From positions 1 through 50,793 of the forward strand of contig DAOSJI010000008.1 of the NCBI GenBank assembly GCA_035367155.1: a DNA stretch of 50,793 nt, read 5' to 3'. Positions 24,761 to 33,504 of this stretch are shown here, piece by piece. The stretch is from JAAYSA01 sp035367155. Its GTDB lineage: Bacteria; Bacillota_I; Bacilli_A; RFN20; CAG-826. Within the stretch, counting starts at the first letter, position 1. The number at the start of each line of letters is the position of its first letter. Below the pieces are notes generated by a model. That model saw nothing but the letters and a program-made list of their open reading frames with translations, had not been told where the DNA came from and ran no database searches. The translations under genes were made by a program, and so were the position numbers.

Positions 24761-25789
24761 ATGAAACAAACAAAAGGTAAACGAATTCTTAGTGGTTTTC
24801 TTGATTTTGTTTTTGTTGCTTTTTTAATGGTAATTATTTCAAGTGCTGCAACTGTTCCAATTGCAAACAAAATCGGTTTAAATGATGCTGGTTTAAGAAT
24901 TAATTTTATGACCAACGACTGCGGTTTATATGAACTTAGCGATCAAGGTACATATTATTTAATTTCTAATGAAGCACTTTATCCTGAAGCACTTTACCGC
25001 TATTATGTAGGGTTTCCTCCTAAAGAAGAGTTAGGAAGTGAAACTTATAGCGGTGTTACAAGATATTCAAGCGGTACACTTTCTCCTCGTTTAGGCGAAG
25101 AAGAGAATAACACTGCAGAACTTTATTATCAAAAGATCCTGCACAAAGGAGGGGAAGATTGTCTTTTTGATTTTAGTGTACCAATAAACGAATTAACACC
25201 GTGGAAGGTGTCTTATAGTACAGAAAATAAAAAAGCAGTAAGTGATTTATATAAAGAAGAATTCGCTAAAGCTCATCAATCATTTCTCCAAAATGAAGAA
25301 TTAATAGCAGTTAGTAATAAAGCACTTAGTTACTATTTTATTGCTCTTTTAATTGGCTTTTATGTTTCTGCTTTTATTTTAATTAGTATTGTGCCTTTAT
25401 TTATTAAAAATGGGCGCACACTTGGAATGCTTATTACTCAAAGTCATCTTGCTAATATTTATGGCTACAAAGTAAGTAAACCACAAGTGTTTTTACGCCA
25501 ATTCAGTGCGTTTTTGCTATACTATTTACTCTTTTTCTTACCGGTTCATGTTGTAAGCATGGTTATGATTTTTGTTAATAAAAATAGAAGAAGTCTAGTC
25601 GACTTAATAGCAGCTACTGATGTTTATGATAATGACTTTCTTATCTATAAGGATGCTGATGAACAATATGAGTACAATGTTAAGTTAGCCAAAATACTTG
25701 CTGCTCAAAATAAACGTCGTCGAGAAATTGATGGTGCAAAGAAGCAAAAATACGATGAAGAAGTAGGTAAAAACAAAAAAGGCTCATAG
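24761..25789 (+). CDS. RDD-family membrane protein (2)
   Basis: A 342-residue paralogue of the preceding gene. The N-terminal KGKRILSGFLDFVFVAFLMVII is TM1 with the RDD Arg/Asp pattern; a roughly 160-residue extracytoplasmic region follows, and then NGRTLGMLITQSHLANIYGYKVSKPQVFLRQF and NRRSLVDLIAATDVYDNDF complete the domain. The C-terminus is a charged tail (KRRREIDGAKKQKYDEEVGKNKK). It shares only the membrane core with its neighbour, not the loop, so the pair may form a heteromer with different external parts. GGAG inside the end of the first gene serves as ribosome-binding site. The stop codon lies inside the terminator hairpin. Confidence 0.75.
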   Translation: MKQTKGKRILSGFLDFVFVAFLMVIISSAATVPIANKIGLNDAGLRINFMTNDCGLYELSDQGTYYLISNEALYPEALYRYYVGFPPKEELGSETYSGVTRYSSGTLSPRLGEEENNTAELYYQKILHKGGEDCLFDFSVPINELTPWKVSYSTENKKAVSDLYKEEFAKAHQSFLQNEELIAVSNKALSYYFIALLIGFYVSAFILISIVPLFIKNGRTLGMLITQSHLANIYGYKVSKPQVFLRQFSAFLLYYLLFFLPVHVVSMVMIFVNKNRRSLVDLIAATDVYDNDFLIYKDADEQYEYNVKLAKILAAQNKRRREIDGAKKQKYDEEVGKNKKGS

Positions 25790-25805
25790 AGCCATTTTGT
25801 TTATT
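25781..25805 (+). terminator. Terminator overlapping the stop codon of the second RDD gene
   Basis: GGCTC (25781-25785) pairs with GAGCC (25789-25793) around ATA, followed by ATTTTGTTTATTTT. The gene's TAG stop lies within the hairpin. Confidence 0.6.
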
Positions 25806-25875
25806 TTGAGCAAATTAAAGTGATTTTTAGTCTTTTAAAAGGTGAAAATTACTACTTATCAAGATTTATATATGA

Positions 25876-25917
25876 TATTATATAAATGAATAAAAAAAGG
25901 AGATTAACTCCAGGAGG
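25876..25917 (+). promoter_or_regulatory. Promoter and hairpin-flanked ribosome-binding site of the sugar ABC operon
   Basis: An extended -10 (TGATATTAT, TATTAT at 25876-25881) lies 43 nt before the ATG; no clear -35 is seen. In the leader, GGAG (25899-25902) can pair with CTCC (25908-25911) directly before the AGGAGG (25912-25917). This small hairpin keeps the true site free by sequestering an upstream decoy, or competes with it. Confidence 0.4.
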
Positions 25918-25923
25918 AAAAAT

Positions 25924-27309
25924 ATGGAAGTTAGATTAGTTAATCTATCTAAGCACTTTCCAGGCCGAAAAGGGGCACCCGTTGTCAAAGCTGTTGATAA
26001 CATGACTTTAACTATTCCTGATGGAACATTTGTTGGACTACTTGGTCCTTCAGGTTGTGGTAAGTCAACAACACTTTATATGATCGCGGGCCTTCATGAG
26101 CCAACTGAAGGTGCCATCTGGTTTGGTGACAAAGAAGTTACTGATGTCCCACCAGAAAATCGCGGAATTGGACTCGTTTTCCAAAACTATGCTCTTTATC
26201 CGCATTTTACTGTTCGTCAGAACATTACATTCCCTCTTGAAAACGTAAGACCACGTTTAAGCAAGCAGGAAATGGAAAACATTGCACAAGAATGTGCAAA
26301 TATTGTTGACATTGGTCAATTACTTGACCGTAAACCAAAGGAATTATCTGGTGGTCAACAACAAAGGGTTGCAATTGCACGTGCTCTTGCAAAGCGTCCA
26401 CAAGTTTTATTACTTGATGAACCTTTAAGTAACCTTGACGCAAGACTTAGACTTCAAACAAGGGAAGAACTTAAACGAATTCAACGTCTAAGTAATGTAA
26501 CGACAGTATTCGTTACCCACGACCAAGAAGAAGCAATGTCTATTAGTGATCAAATCGTTGTTATGAAAAAAGGTGTTATCCATCAAGTTGATGAACCTCA
26601 AACGGTTTATGAAGAACCTGTCGATTTATTTGTTACAAAATTCCTTGGTTCTCCAGCGATTAACATTTTTAAAGGTGAACTAGTTAACGGAGCATTAATG
26701 CTCGGAGGCAAGAAATATTTAGATGGTTTCAAGAGTAAAGGAGAATTTGATCTTCTTGATGAACGCATTTTTGATATTGTAAAAGCTAATGGTTACCGTG
26801 CGACAAAGCGTCATTATTATGCTGATTTAGGTGTTGATCTAGGTGAAGGCGAAACTGAACAAGTAGTTGAAGAACCAAAGAAAAAATTCTCACTATTTGG
26901 TGCTAAAAAAGAAGAACCTGTCGTTCTTGCTGAAAAACCTGAAAAATTAACAATTGAAGTCATTTATGACGCGGTTATTCGTCGTGGCTGCTACCTTGAA
27001 GAAGAAGAATTTAACGAATTAGTTGGTAAATTCCTTGTTGAAGCCAAAACTAATCGCCCAATCTACATTGGAGTTCGTCCAGAGTCATTTTCACTTGATA
27101 AGACGGATAATCCACCAGTTGATGTAGAAGTAGATTATGTTGAACATATTGGTCGAGATATTTCAATTGTTGGTCGCGTTAGTGGCGAAGGTAGTAAACT
27201 TCGTGCGATTATTCCAGCAGAACTCCGTACTAGAGTTAAAGGTACAAAAATTAAGCTATATCCCAAGCGGGTTTATTTATTTGAATTAAGTGGCGAAAGG
27301 ATTAAGTAA
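25924..27309 (+). CDS. Carbohydrate ABC transporter ATP-binding protein (MalK/UgpC/MsmX type) with insertion
   Basis: ATPase that powers sugar import through the two permeases downstream. The catalytic half is standard: Walker A GLLGPSGCGKSTT (about residues 38-50), Q-loop VFQNYALYPHFTV, signature LSGGQQQRVAIARAL, Walker B VLLLDEPLSNLDARLR and switch His in FVTHDQEEAM. The regulatory half begins normally (FLGSPAINIF) but is split by about 110 extra residues (about 260-375) with a basic-acidic stretch (EEPKKKFSLFGAKKEEP) before the MalK block YIGVRPESF at residue 381. Family members are about 365 residues; this has 461. The insertion may mark a dedicated rather than shared ATPase. Confidence 0.92.
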   Translation: MEVRLVNLSKHFPGRKGAPVVKAVDNMTLTIPDGTFVGLLGPSGCGKSTTLYMIAGLHEPTEGAIWFGDKEVTDVPPENRGIGLVFQNYALYPHFTVRQNITFPLENVRPRLSKQEMENIAQECANIVDIGQLLDRKPKELSGGQQQRVAIARALAKRPQVLLLDEPLSNLDARLRLQTREELKRIQRLSNVTTVFVTHDQEEAMSISDQIVVMKKGVIHQVDEPQTVYEEPVDLFVTKFLGSPAINIFKGELVNGALMLGGKKYLDGFKSKGEFDLLDERIFDIVKANGYRATKRHYYADLGVDLGEGETEQVVEEPKKKFSLFGAKKEEPVVLAEKPEKLTIEVIYDAVIRRGCYLEEEEFNELVGKFLVEAKTNRPIYIGVRPESFSLDKTDNPPVDVEVDYVEHIGRDISIVGRVSGEGSKLRAIIPAELRTRVKGTKIKLYPKRVYLFELSGERIK

Positions 27310-27396
27310 TTTACTTAAACGGTGGTAATTATGCAAAAACTTATTACTAACGTTCGATATTCGCCTAAGGATAAGACGGAAGGAGGGGACAAAAAC

Positions 27397-28476
27397 ATGG
27401 CACTAGAAAAACAAGTTGTTCGTGAAGTTTCTAGCGGCGGTCATCTTGAAGGTGAACCAATGCAAATTAAAAGAAACAGAAACATGCCAATTTGGTTAAA
27501 AGCAGCAATCGCTCTTTTACCAGCGATGATTTTCCTTATCTTCTTTACTATTTATCCGATTTTAAATACTGCGACCATTGCTTTTATTAAAGACTTTGGT
27601 TGGCAAAAAGGTGCAGGTTCTCTTGCGATTTCTAACTTTATAATTCAAACAAGAAATTCTCAAGACATGTCTCTTATGATTCCTGTTAAAAAACCTGTTG
27701 TCTCATTAGAGAACTTCCTGCTTGTCTTAAAAGATACGCAATTCCACGATGCTTTGCTAAATACGTTTATTTTAACGATTATCTCAGTTCCTCTAACGAT
27801 TGCGATTTCTCTTCTTTTAGCAGTATTTTTAAACTCAATTAAAGCCTTACGTGGCGTATATCAAACGATTTTCTTCCTTCCTTATGTAACAAACTCAATT
27901 GCATTAGGGATGGTATTTAACGTTATGTTTTCTTATGAGCCTGGGGGATTAATGAACCAATTCATTGGTTTCTTTGGTGGTAAACCAATCGCTTGGCTTG
28001 CACACGGTATTGATATCCCCGGCATAGCAAAAACAACAAAAGCCTCAATGGCAGTTGCAATTATTACAAGTAGCGTTTGGAACGGACTTGCTTTTAAGAT
28101 TCTCGTTTTTATGAGTGGTTTAGCAAGTATTGACAAGCAATACTATGATGCAGCTAGAATTGATGGGACATCAAGGCGGCGAATTTTCTGGAAAATTACA
28201 GTTCCGCTGCTTAGTCCACAAATTCTTTATATTACAATTACGAGCTTTATTGGTGCGTTTAAAGCCTATCAATCAGTTATCTCGATTGTAGGTCAAGGTC
28301 CGCTCCACTTTGGTGGTGCTGACCAAACGATGTGGATTACAATTGTTGGGTATATTTATAAATACCGACAAACAGATCTACCCGTTGCTGCCGCAGGCTC
28401 TGTAATTCTTTTAGTTATCGTTCTAATTATTACATTAGTACAAATGCAAGTTAGTAAACGAAGGGTACACTTCTAG
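27397..28476 (+). CDS. Carbohydrate ABC transporter permease (MalF/UgpA type)
   Basis: First membrane subunit of the sugar importer, 359 residues with six or more membrane segments. The EAA-loop that docks on the ATPase is seen as YYDAARIDGTSRRRIFWKITVPLLSP. Between TM1 and TM2 is an extended periplasm-side loop (ISNFIIQTRNSQDMSLMIPVKKP), a MalF-like trait. I start at ATG 27397, which has AGGAGGGG at 8 nt, rather than at a GTG 75 nt upstream that lacks a site. The stop codon overlaps the ribosome-binding site of the next permease. Confidence 0.92.
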   Translation: MALEKQVVREVSSGGHLEGEPMQIKRNRNMPIWLKAAIALLPAMIFLIFFTIYPILNTATIAFIKDFGWQKGAGSLAISNFIIQTRNSQDMSLMIPVKKPVVSLENFLLVLKDTQFHDALLNTFILTIISVPLTIAISLLLAVFLNSIKALRGVYQTIFFLPYVTNSIALGMVFNVMFSYEPGGLMNQFIGFFGGKPIAWLAHGIDIPGIAKTTKASMAVAIITSSVWNGLAFKILVFMSGLASIDKQYYDAARIDGTSRRRIFWKITVPLLSPQILYITITSFIGAFKAYQSVISIVGQGPLHFGGADQTMWITIVGYIYKYRQTDLPVAAAGSVILLVIVLIITLVQMQVSKRRVHF

Positions 28477-28487
28477 GAGGTAGGACA

Positions 28488-29585
28488 ATGAGTAAAGTAA
28501 AAGATGAAAAAGTTCTTATCCATCCACAAGAAGAACAATTAACTAAAGAAGAGCAAGAAATTCTTGCTGAACTTCAAAAACAAAATGGCAGTGCTAATAA
28601 TGAAAGCAAGGCTAAAGCCAAAAAAGAACAAGAGAAAAAGTATCGTGCGATCCAAATTGTCGTTAAAGTTGCGGTTTATACATTCTTAACACTTTTTGCA
28701 CTCTTTATGCTTTTACCATTCTGGTTTATGATTATGACTTCTCTTAAGCATCCTAATACATATAACCAAGAATTAACTGCAGGTGCTCTTAAGATGTTTA
28801 CAGGCACTCCGACCTTTGTTAACTTCCGGATTATTCTTGGAGGTAATCTAACTGGTGCACAACTTTCAAGTCTTGCAACAGACTTACAAAGTATTGTTAT
28901 TAGCAAGAGCCATAACTTCCTTCCCTATTTTCTTAATACAATAATAGTCGCAGGCGTATCAACTATATTTACCGTTATTACAACGGTTTTATGTGCTTTT
29001 GCGTTTGCCCGTCTTGACTTTAAAGGTAAGAATGTTTTATTTGCAATCTTGCTTGCTACAATGATGGTCCCAGGGGAAATGATGATTATTACTAACTATC
29101 AAACTACGGTTGGGATAGGCTGGGCTGATACTTTTGCAGCGCTTATCTTTGTTCATGGTGTTAGTGTTTTCTATATTTTCCAACTCCGGATGACTTTCCA
29201 ACAAATTCCTAACGAACTCTTCTTGGCAGCTAAAGTTGATGGCTTTGGCGAATTCCAATACCTACGTCGCGTTATGATTCCAATTGCAATGCCTACAATT
29301 GTTACTATTACAATTCTTAACGTTATGGGTAGTTGGAACGCTTATATTTGGCCAACACTTATTGCAAGTGGTAACAATAAGTTCCTTGAATCAACGTTTG
29401 GTATTAAGCATACGATGAGGCTTGTATCAAACGGTCTTATGAGCTTATTTACGAGTGACTTCTCAAGCTTTGACACTGTTAAAATTGCAGGTTCAATGAT
29501 TATTAGTTCGCCGTTACTTGTCGTATTTATCTTCTTTAGAAAATACATCATGCGTGGTGTATCAAGAAGTGGGATTAAAGGTTAA
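28488..29585 (+). CDS. Carbohydrate ABC transporter permease (MalG/UgpE type)
   Basis: Second membrane subunit of the importer, 365 residues. A 60-residue charged cytoplasmic N-terminus (KDEKVLIHPQEEQLTKEEQ, then a Lys-rich stretch) precedes TM1, longer than in typical MalG proteins. The EAA loop is NELFLAAKVDGFGEFQYLRRVMIPIAMP, and the C-terminus FFRKYIMRGVSRSGIKG is the usual ending of this family. The start is fixed by AGGAGG overlapping the stop of the preceding gene. Between TM1 and TM2 an extracytoplasmic insert of about 60 residues (KHPNTYNQELTAGALKMF and following) is present. Confidence 0.92.
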   Translation: MSKVKDEKVLIHPQEEQLTKEEQEILAELQKQNGSANNESKAKAKKEQEKKYRAIQIVVKVAVYTFLTLFALFMLLPFWFMIMTSLKHPNTYNQELTAGALKMFTGTPTFVNFRIILGGNLTGAQLSSLATDLQSIVISKSHNFLPYFLNTIIVAGVSTIFTVITTVLCAFAFARLDFKGKNVLFAILLATMMVPGEMMIITNYQTTVGIGWADTFAALIFVHGVSVFYIFQLRMTFQQIPNELFLAAKVDGFGEFQYLRRVMIPIAMPTIVTITILNVMGSWNAYIWPTLIASGNNKFLESTFGIKHTMRLVSNGLMSLFTSDFSSFDTVKIAGSMIISSPLLVVFIFFRKYIMRGVSRSGIKG

Positions 29586-29632
29586 AATTCCATTTTGGAA
29601 TAAGAATATAATAAAAAGAAAGGAAACTTCTT

Positions 29633-31174
29633 ATGAAAAAATTTAAATTAACATCAATTGCCGCTTTAACAGCCTTAATGATTTTAAGCGGCTGCGGTGG
29701 CAGCAAGAAAACTAAAGTCATTTTCTGGACTGGTTTTGGTGGCAAAATTAATGGTGTTCTTGAACCGCTTTTAGCAGAGTATCAAGCGCGTCCAGAAAAT
29801 GCTGATTTGGAAATCGATTACTCAACAAAAGGTGGCTATCCTAACCTTTATCAAGCGATTTCTCTATCTGTAAGTAACGAAGAATACCCTCATATCGCTA
29901 ATGGATATCCTGATCACTTTGCTACTTACTTAAGTTCAAACATCCTTCTTTCTCTTGATGGATTCATCAATAGTGAAGTTGAAGGAATTGGGGTCGATTT
30001 AGCTGACTTCCATCAAGCCTATTTAAAAGAAAATCAAGAAATGGCTTACTATCGTGATCCTGATACTGGGATACCTGATAAAACTAAACCGATTACAGTT
30101 GGTCTTCCATTTAACAAGTCAACCGAAATCATGATTGCTAACCAAACATTCTTTGATGTTATGGCTCTTTATGATGAAAATGTTGTTATTCCAAAAACAT
30201 GGGATCAACTAGATACAGTTGGAACAAGAATTATTGAACTTATGACTGAAAAGAACATTTTTGGTAATGTTTTACTAAAAGATGGTACAGTCGTTTTAAA
30301 AGAAAATGTTCCTACTAGCGAAGATGCAAACTATGATGCTTTTGCTGAAACGGTCGCAGTTGACTTCCGTACTGTTAAAAAGGATATTTTCCGTCCAATT
30401 AGCTGGGACAGTACAGCAAACTTCTTTATTACTGCTGTTCGTCAATGGGGCGGAACCTACACTGAAATGGGCAGTGACATTAGTGAAGGCTATGTCCGTT
30501 TTGATAGCGCTGAAACTAGGGCTGCTCTTACTTACTTTAAAGAAAGTTATCAAAAGAGAATTTTTGGACTTCCATCTTCATTTGGTACAGATCAATTTGC
30601 TTCTAAAGCATTTAAAAAAGGCGAATGTGTCCTAACTATTAGTTCAAGTGCTGGTTCAGATGAAAACGTACCTGATGGCAGTGTTGAATTTCCATTTAGA
30701 CAATCTTCAAATGAGATTCCATACAAATTTGCTGATAAGAAATATGTTATTTCACAAGGCACAAACCTTGCTTTATTTGACCGTGGTGATGCCAAGGTTA
30801 AAACCGAAGCTTGGAAACTATTAAGATACTTAACAACTGAAGTTAATGATCGCTTTGGTCGTGATACTTCCTACTTCCCTGTTACAAAAACAATGCAAGA
30901 TTCCGAAATTTATCGTGAATTCCTTGAAGCAGATCCAGATGAAAAAGGCTATACAGGTCGTCAAAGAGCTATTCAAGATACTGCCATTTTAAACAATGAT
31001 GTTTATGATGATCCAACTGAAGCATGGCTTAAATTTACCGACCCAGGCTTTGAAGGAAGTGCATTTATTAGAGAAGAAGTAGGCTCAATTATGGATAAAT
31101 TATTTATCGGTGGTAAAACACCTGATCAAGTAATTGCTGAAGCTTATTCAAAACTTTCAAAATATGTTGAATAG
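29633..31174 (+). CDS. Extracellular sugar-binding lipoprotein (ABC solute-binding protein family 1)
   Basis: Substrate-binding component of the importer, anchored by lipid: MKKFKLTSIAALTALMILSG precedes Cys 21. The mature protein begins KKTKVIFWTGFGGKINGVLEPLLAEY, the typical first strand and helix of family 1 binding proteins, and contains AVRQWGGTYTEMG, CVLTISSSAG and late helices near EAWKLLRYLTTEVN. Length 513 is above the family average of about 430. The sugar cannot be told from sequence; the resemblance to oligosaccharide or glycerol-phosphate binders is general. Directly follows both permeases. Confidence 0.9.
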   Translation: MKKFKLTSIAALTALMILSGCGGSKKTKVIFWTGFGGKINGVLEPLLAEYQARPENADLEIDYSTKGGYPNLYQAISLSVSNEEYPHIANGYPDHFATYLSSNILLSLDGFINSEVEGIGVDLADFHQAYLKENQEMAYYRDPDTGIPDKTKPITVGLPFNKSTEIMIANQTFFDVMALYDENVVIPKTWDQLDTVGTRIIELMTEKNIFGNVLLKDGTVVLKENVPTSEDANYDAFAETVAVDFRTVKKDIFRPISWDSTANFFITAVRQWGGTYTEMGSDISEGYVRFDSAETRAALTYFKESYQKRIFGLPSSFGTDQFASKAFKKGECVLTISSSAGSDENVPDGSVEFPFRQSSNEIPYKFADKKYVISQGTNLALFDRGDAKVKTEAWKLLRYLTTEVNDRFGRDTSYFPVTKTMQDSEIYREFLEADPDEKGYTGRQRAIQDTAILNNDVYDDPTEAWLKFTDPGFEGSAFIREEVGSIMDKLFIGGKTPDQVIAEAYSKLSKYVE

Positions 31175-31187
31175 AAAAGGAGAAAAT

Positions 31188-32387
31188 ATGAAAAAACTTA
31201 AATTCTTTGTCCTTGGGCTTCTTACCCTTGGAGCCCTAGCAGGCTGCGGTCAACCTAAAACTGACCCTGCACGAGATGCCGCCGTTTTAGATGAAGTAAT
31301 TGATTACGTTCCCCTAGTTGTTGATAAAACAACAGGTGATCGCTATAAACCACGTCTAAAAGAAGGAGACGACATTCATGAAATGCTTGATGGAAACGAT
31401 TTAATCGTTGTTATCTCAGGTGTTAGAAAAAGTCAAAACTTTTCAGTTACTTGGTCATACTATGAAGCTGAAGGTTTAGCCACATTTAGAATTAGTGATC
31501 CACAAGAAGGTGCAACAAACACCCTTGTTTCACCAGGTTATGAAGAATATGACCCAAAATTCCTTTCTTCTGGTGATGAAAACAGACACCATATTCCTGC
31601 TCCAAAAATTGGCCGGTTAATGGCAGAAGTTAAACTTAACACTGCTACAAGAAAAGTAGTCTTTGACTTTAAATTACATGCTCAATGGCGAATCAATTGG
31701 AAAGATTTAGTTGAAGCTCGTGATAGTGAACCAAAAGAACTTATTGGAGTTCGTGGCTATGTAACGGCTATTTTCCCAGACTGGGATTCTCTTTCAATCG
31801 CTGATGGTAACATGGGCTATAACTTCTATAAAGTTTCTGGCTTTAAAGATGATGGTATTAAAGTTGGTGATTTAGTTGGAGGCGTTGGTCAAGCCGGTGG
31901 CTATAACGGGATGAGCCAAATTAGTTGGATTAAACGAATAAATATTCTTGATCCAGCTGAATTCCCACAAATAAGACAACCGGAATATAATACATTTACT
32001 GTTAAAGATTTCTATGATTTTAAACAATCAGAAGGCTTCCCAGAAGAACAAATGGAAAACCCACTTTGGGCTAAAGATAGCTCGCTTATGAAAATAAATG
32101 AACCTCTTAAAATGGTTCGTATTACTGACCGTGATGGAAATGAAATTCCTAATGTTCCTCAAGGTAATACTCATAGCAATATCGTTTTAATTGGTATGCA
32201 CGGAGAAATCGAAGTTGAAATCTTATGTTCGCTAAGTTACCATATGGGAACTGAAAATCAAGCTGCATTTGACGAATTCTTCCAAGCACATAAAGGCGAA
32301 ATGATTAATTATGAAGGTCACCTAACTTGGTATAATAAACCAAACTTAGGTCCTTATACAGTTGATGCTCTTAAACTTGTTGCATAA
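31188..32387 (+). CDS. Lipoprotein of unknown function at the end of the sugar ABC operon, OB-like domain
   Basis: A 399-residue lipoprotein: MKKLKFFVLGLLTLGALAGC gives the lipid Cys at 20. The start is ATG 31188 behind AAAGGAG; an in-frame ATG 54 nt upstream would spoil the signal peptide. The central part (about residues 180-260) reads LIGVRGYVTAIFPDWDSLSI...YNFYKVSG...IKVGDLVGGVGQAGGYNG, a beta-rich pattern reminiscent of OB-fold domains seen in surface nucleases and carbohydrate-binding lipoproteins; a second, similar beta unit with EMINYEGHLTWYNKPNLGPYTVDALKLV closes the protein. I do not recognise a named family. Its position 13 nt after the binding protein and before the terminator suggests help in sugar capture. 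Confidence 0.75.
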   Translation: MKKLKFFVLGLLTLGALAGCGQPKTDPARDAAVLDEVIDYVPLVVDKTTGDRYKPRLKEGDDIHEMLDGNDLIVVISGVRKSQNFSVTWSYYEAEGLATFRISDPQEGATNTLVSPGYEEYDPKFLSSGDENRHHIPAPKIGRLMAEVKLNTATRKVVFDFKLHAQWRINWKDLVEARDSEPKELIGVRGYVTAIFPDWDSLSIADGNMGYNFYKVSGFKDDGIKVGDLVGGVGQAGGYNGMSQISWIKRINILDPAEFPQIRQPEYNTFTVKDFYDFKQSEGFPEEQMENPLWAKDSSLMKINEPLKMVRITDRDGNEIPNVPQGNTHSNIVLIGMHGEIEVEILCSLSYHMGTENQAAFDEFFQAHKGEMINYEGHLTWYNKPNLGPYTVDALKLVA

Positions 32388-32405
32388 ACTAATTTAATTT
32401 AAATC

Positions 32406-32434
32406 GCCCTAGCCGAGATTGGCTAGGGCTTTTT
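32406..32434 (+). terminator. Rho-independent terminator of the sugar ABC operon
   Basis: GCCCTAGCC (32406-32414) and GGCTAGGGC (32421-32429) form a perfect 9-bp stem followed by TTTTT. Another T-rich tract comes 12 nt later. Confidence 0.92.
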
Positions 32435-32468
32435 AAACTCTTTCTTTTTTTTATATTCTAAAAAGGGC

Positions 32469-32474
32469 TATAAT
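32469..32474 (+). promoter_or_regulatory. -10 element of the dehydrogenase gene
   Basis: A perfect TATAAT 27 nt before the ATG, with GAGGTG as ribosome-binding site at 32491-32496. No recognisable -35. Confidence 0.4.
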
Positions 32475-32501
32475 TAAAAAGTGCAAAAATGAGGTGTTAG
32501 A

Positions 32502-33299
32502 ATGAAACATGTAATTATAACAGGGGCAAATGGGGGAATCGGAAAAGCCGCCAGCGATTACTTACTTAAAAAGAATTACTCTGTAATTGCCCTAGATATT
32601 AGTAAAGAAGAACAAAAAGAAACAGAAAACTATAAATATTTTCAAGTTGATATTACTAAAGATGAAGATCTTAAATAAGTAAGAGATTATTTAGATAAAG
32701 AAAAAATAGAAGTTTTTGCAATTATTAACCTCGCAGGTATTTTTATGCTTGATTCAATTATTGAAGGAAGTGAAGAAAAACTTCGAAAAATTATTGAAGT
32801 GAATTTCTTTGGTATGTATAAGGTAAATCGTGCATTTTTTGATTATTTAGTGCAAAATGGACGTATTATTAATATGGCAAGTGAAGTTGCAAGACATACT
32901 CCTCAGCCTTTTATGGCCTATTACACGATGAGTAAGAAAATGGTTGATACTTACAGTGATGTCCTTAGAAGAGAATGTAATTACTTAGGTATAAAAGTTA
33001 TTAAATTATATTCTGGGTCAATGAAAACTGGAATGTTAGGTAACGCTAAAGATGAATACGAACGAATGATTGAGGAAACTAAGTACTTTATAAAACCCCT
33101 AACTAAATTAAAAGGAATGATGGATAAAGAAGTAAATAAAACAAATGACCCTATTTTAGTTGCAAAAGTAATTGAAAAAGCACTAACTAAGAGAAGACCA
33201 AGATTAAGTTATAAAATCAAAAATAGTTTAGCACTTTCAATGATGGGCTCGTTTAATGAACGATTCCAAGATTATATTTATAAAAAAGTTATTAATTAA
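32502..33299 (+). pseudogene. Short-chain dehydrogenase/reductase, interrupted by an in-frame TAA
   Basis: A classical SDR frame of 266 codons. The cofactor motif TGANGGIG is at residues 7-14, the NNAG-type motif is NLAG, and the active site is seen as INMASEVARHTPQPFMAYYT followed by MSKK (Ser, then YxxxK). A single TAA at 32676-32678 (codon 59) separates the cofactor-binding start from the catalytic part, and both flanks stay in frame and well conserved. The stop is one base from AAA, CAA or GAA. Translation from an internal ATG at 32745 would lack the cofactor motif. Promoter, ribosome-binding site and the rest look functional, so the lesion is recent or a sequence error. Confidence 0.8.
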
Positions 33300-33338
33300 T
33301 TTTGATTACTATGATATGATTACAATTGTTATTTACGC

Positions 33339-33414
33339 GGACCGTTAGCTCAGTTGGTAGAGCAACTGACTCTTAATCAGTGGGTCATAGGTTCGACTCC
33401 TATACGGTCCACCA
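33339..33414 (+). tRNA. tRNA-Lys(CTT)
   Basis: 76 nt with acceptor stem GGACCGT/ACGGTCC, D-loop AGCTCAGTTGGTAGAGC, anticodon loop CTCTTAA (anticodon CTT, reads AAG), T-loop GGTTCGACTCC and an encoded CCA end. Possible -10 TACAAT lies at 33321-33326. It is transcribed alone, with a terminator 20 nt downstream. Confidence 0.97.
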
Positions 33415-33433
33415 GATCAAAGTGTAGGTAACT

Positions 33434-33458
33434 AGCCCTCAAAAGAGGGCTTTTTATT
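33434..33458 (+). terminator. Terminator after tRNA-Lys
   Basis: AGCCCTC (33434-33440), loop AAAA, GAGGGCT (33445-33451), then TTTTATTT. Confidence 0.9.
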
Positions 33459-33504
33459 TACAAAGATAAAATATGATATACTAAACATAAGGAAGACAAA
33501 AAAT

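Noticed and set aside
27322..27396. GTG start at 27322 for the MalF-type permease
   Set aside because: It has no ribosome-binding site, while ATG 27397 has AGGAGGGG at ideal spacing.
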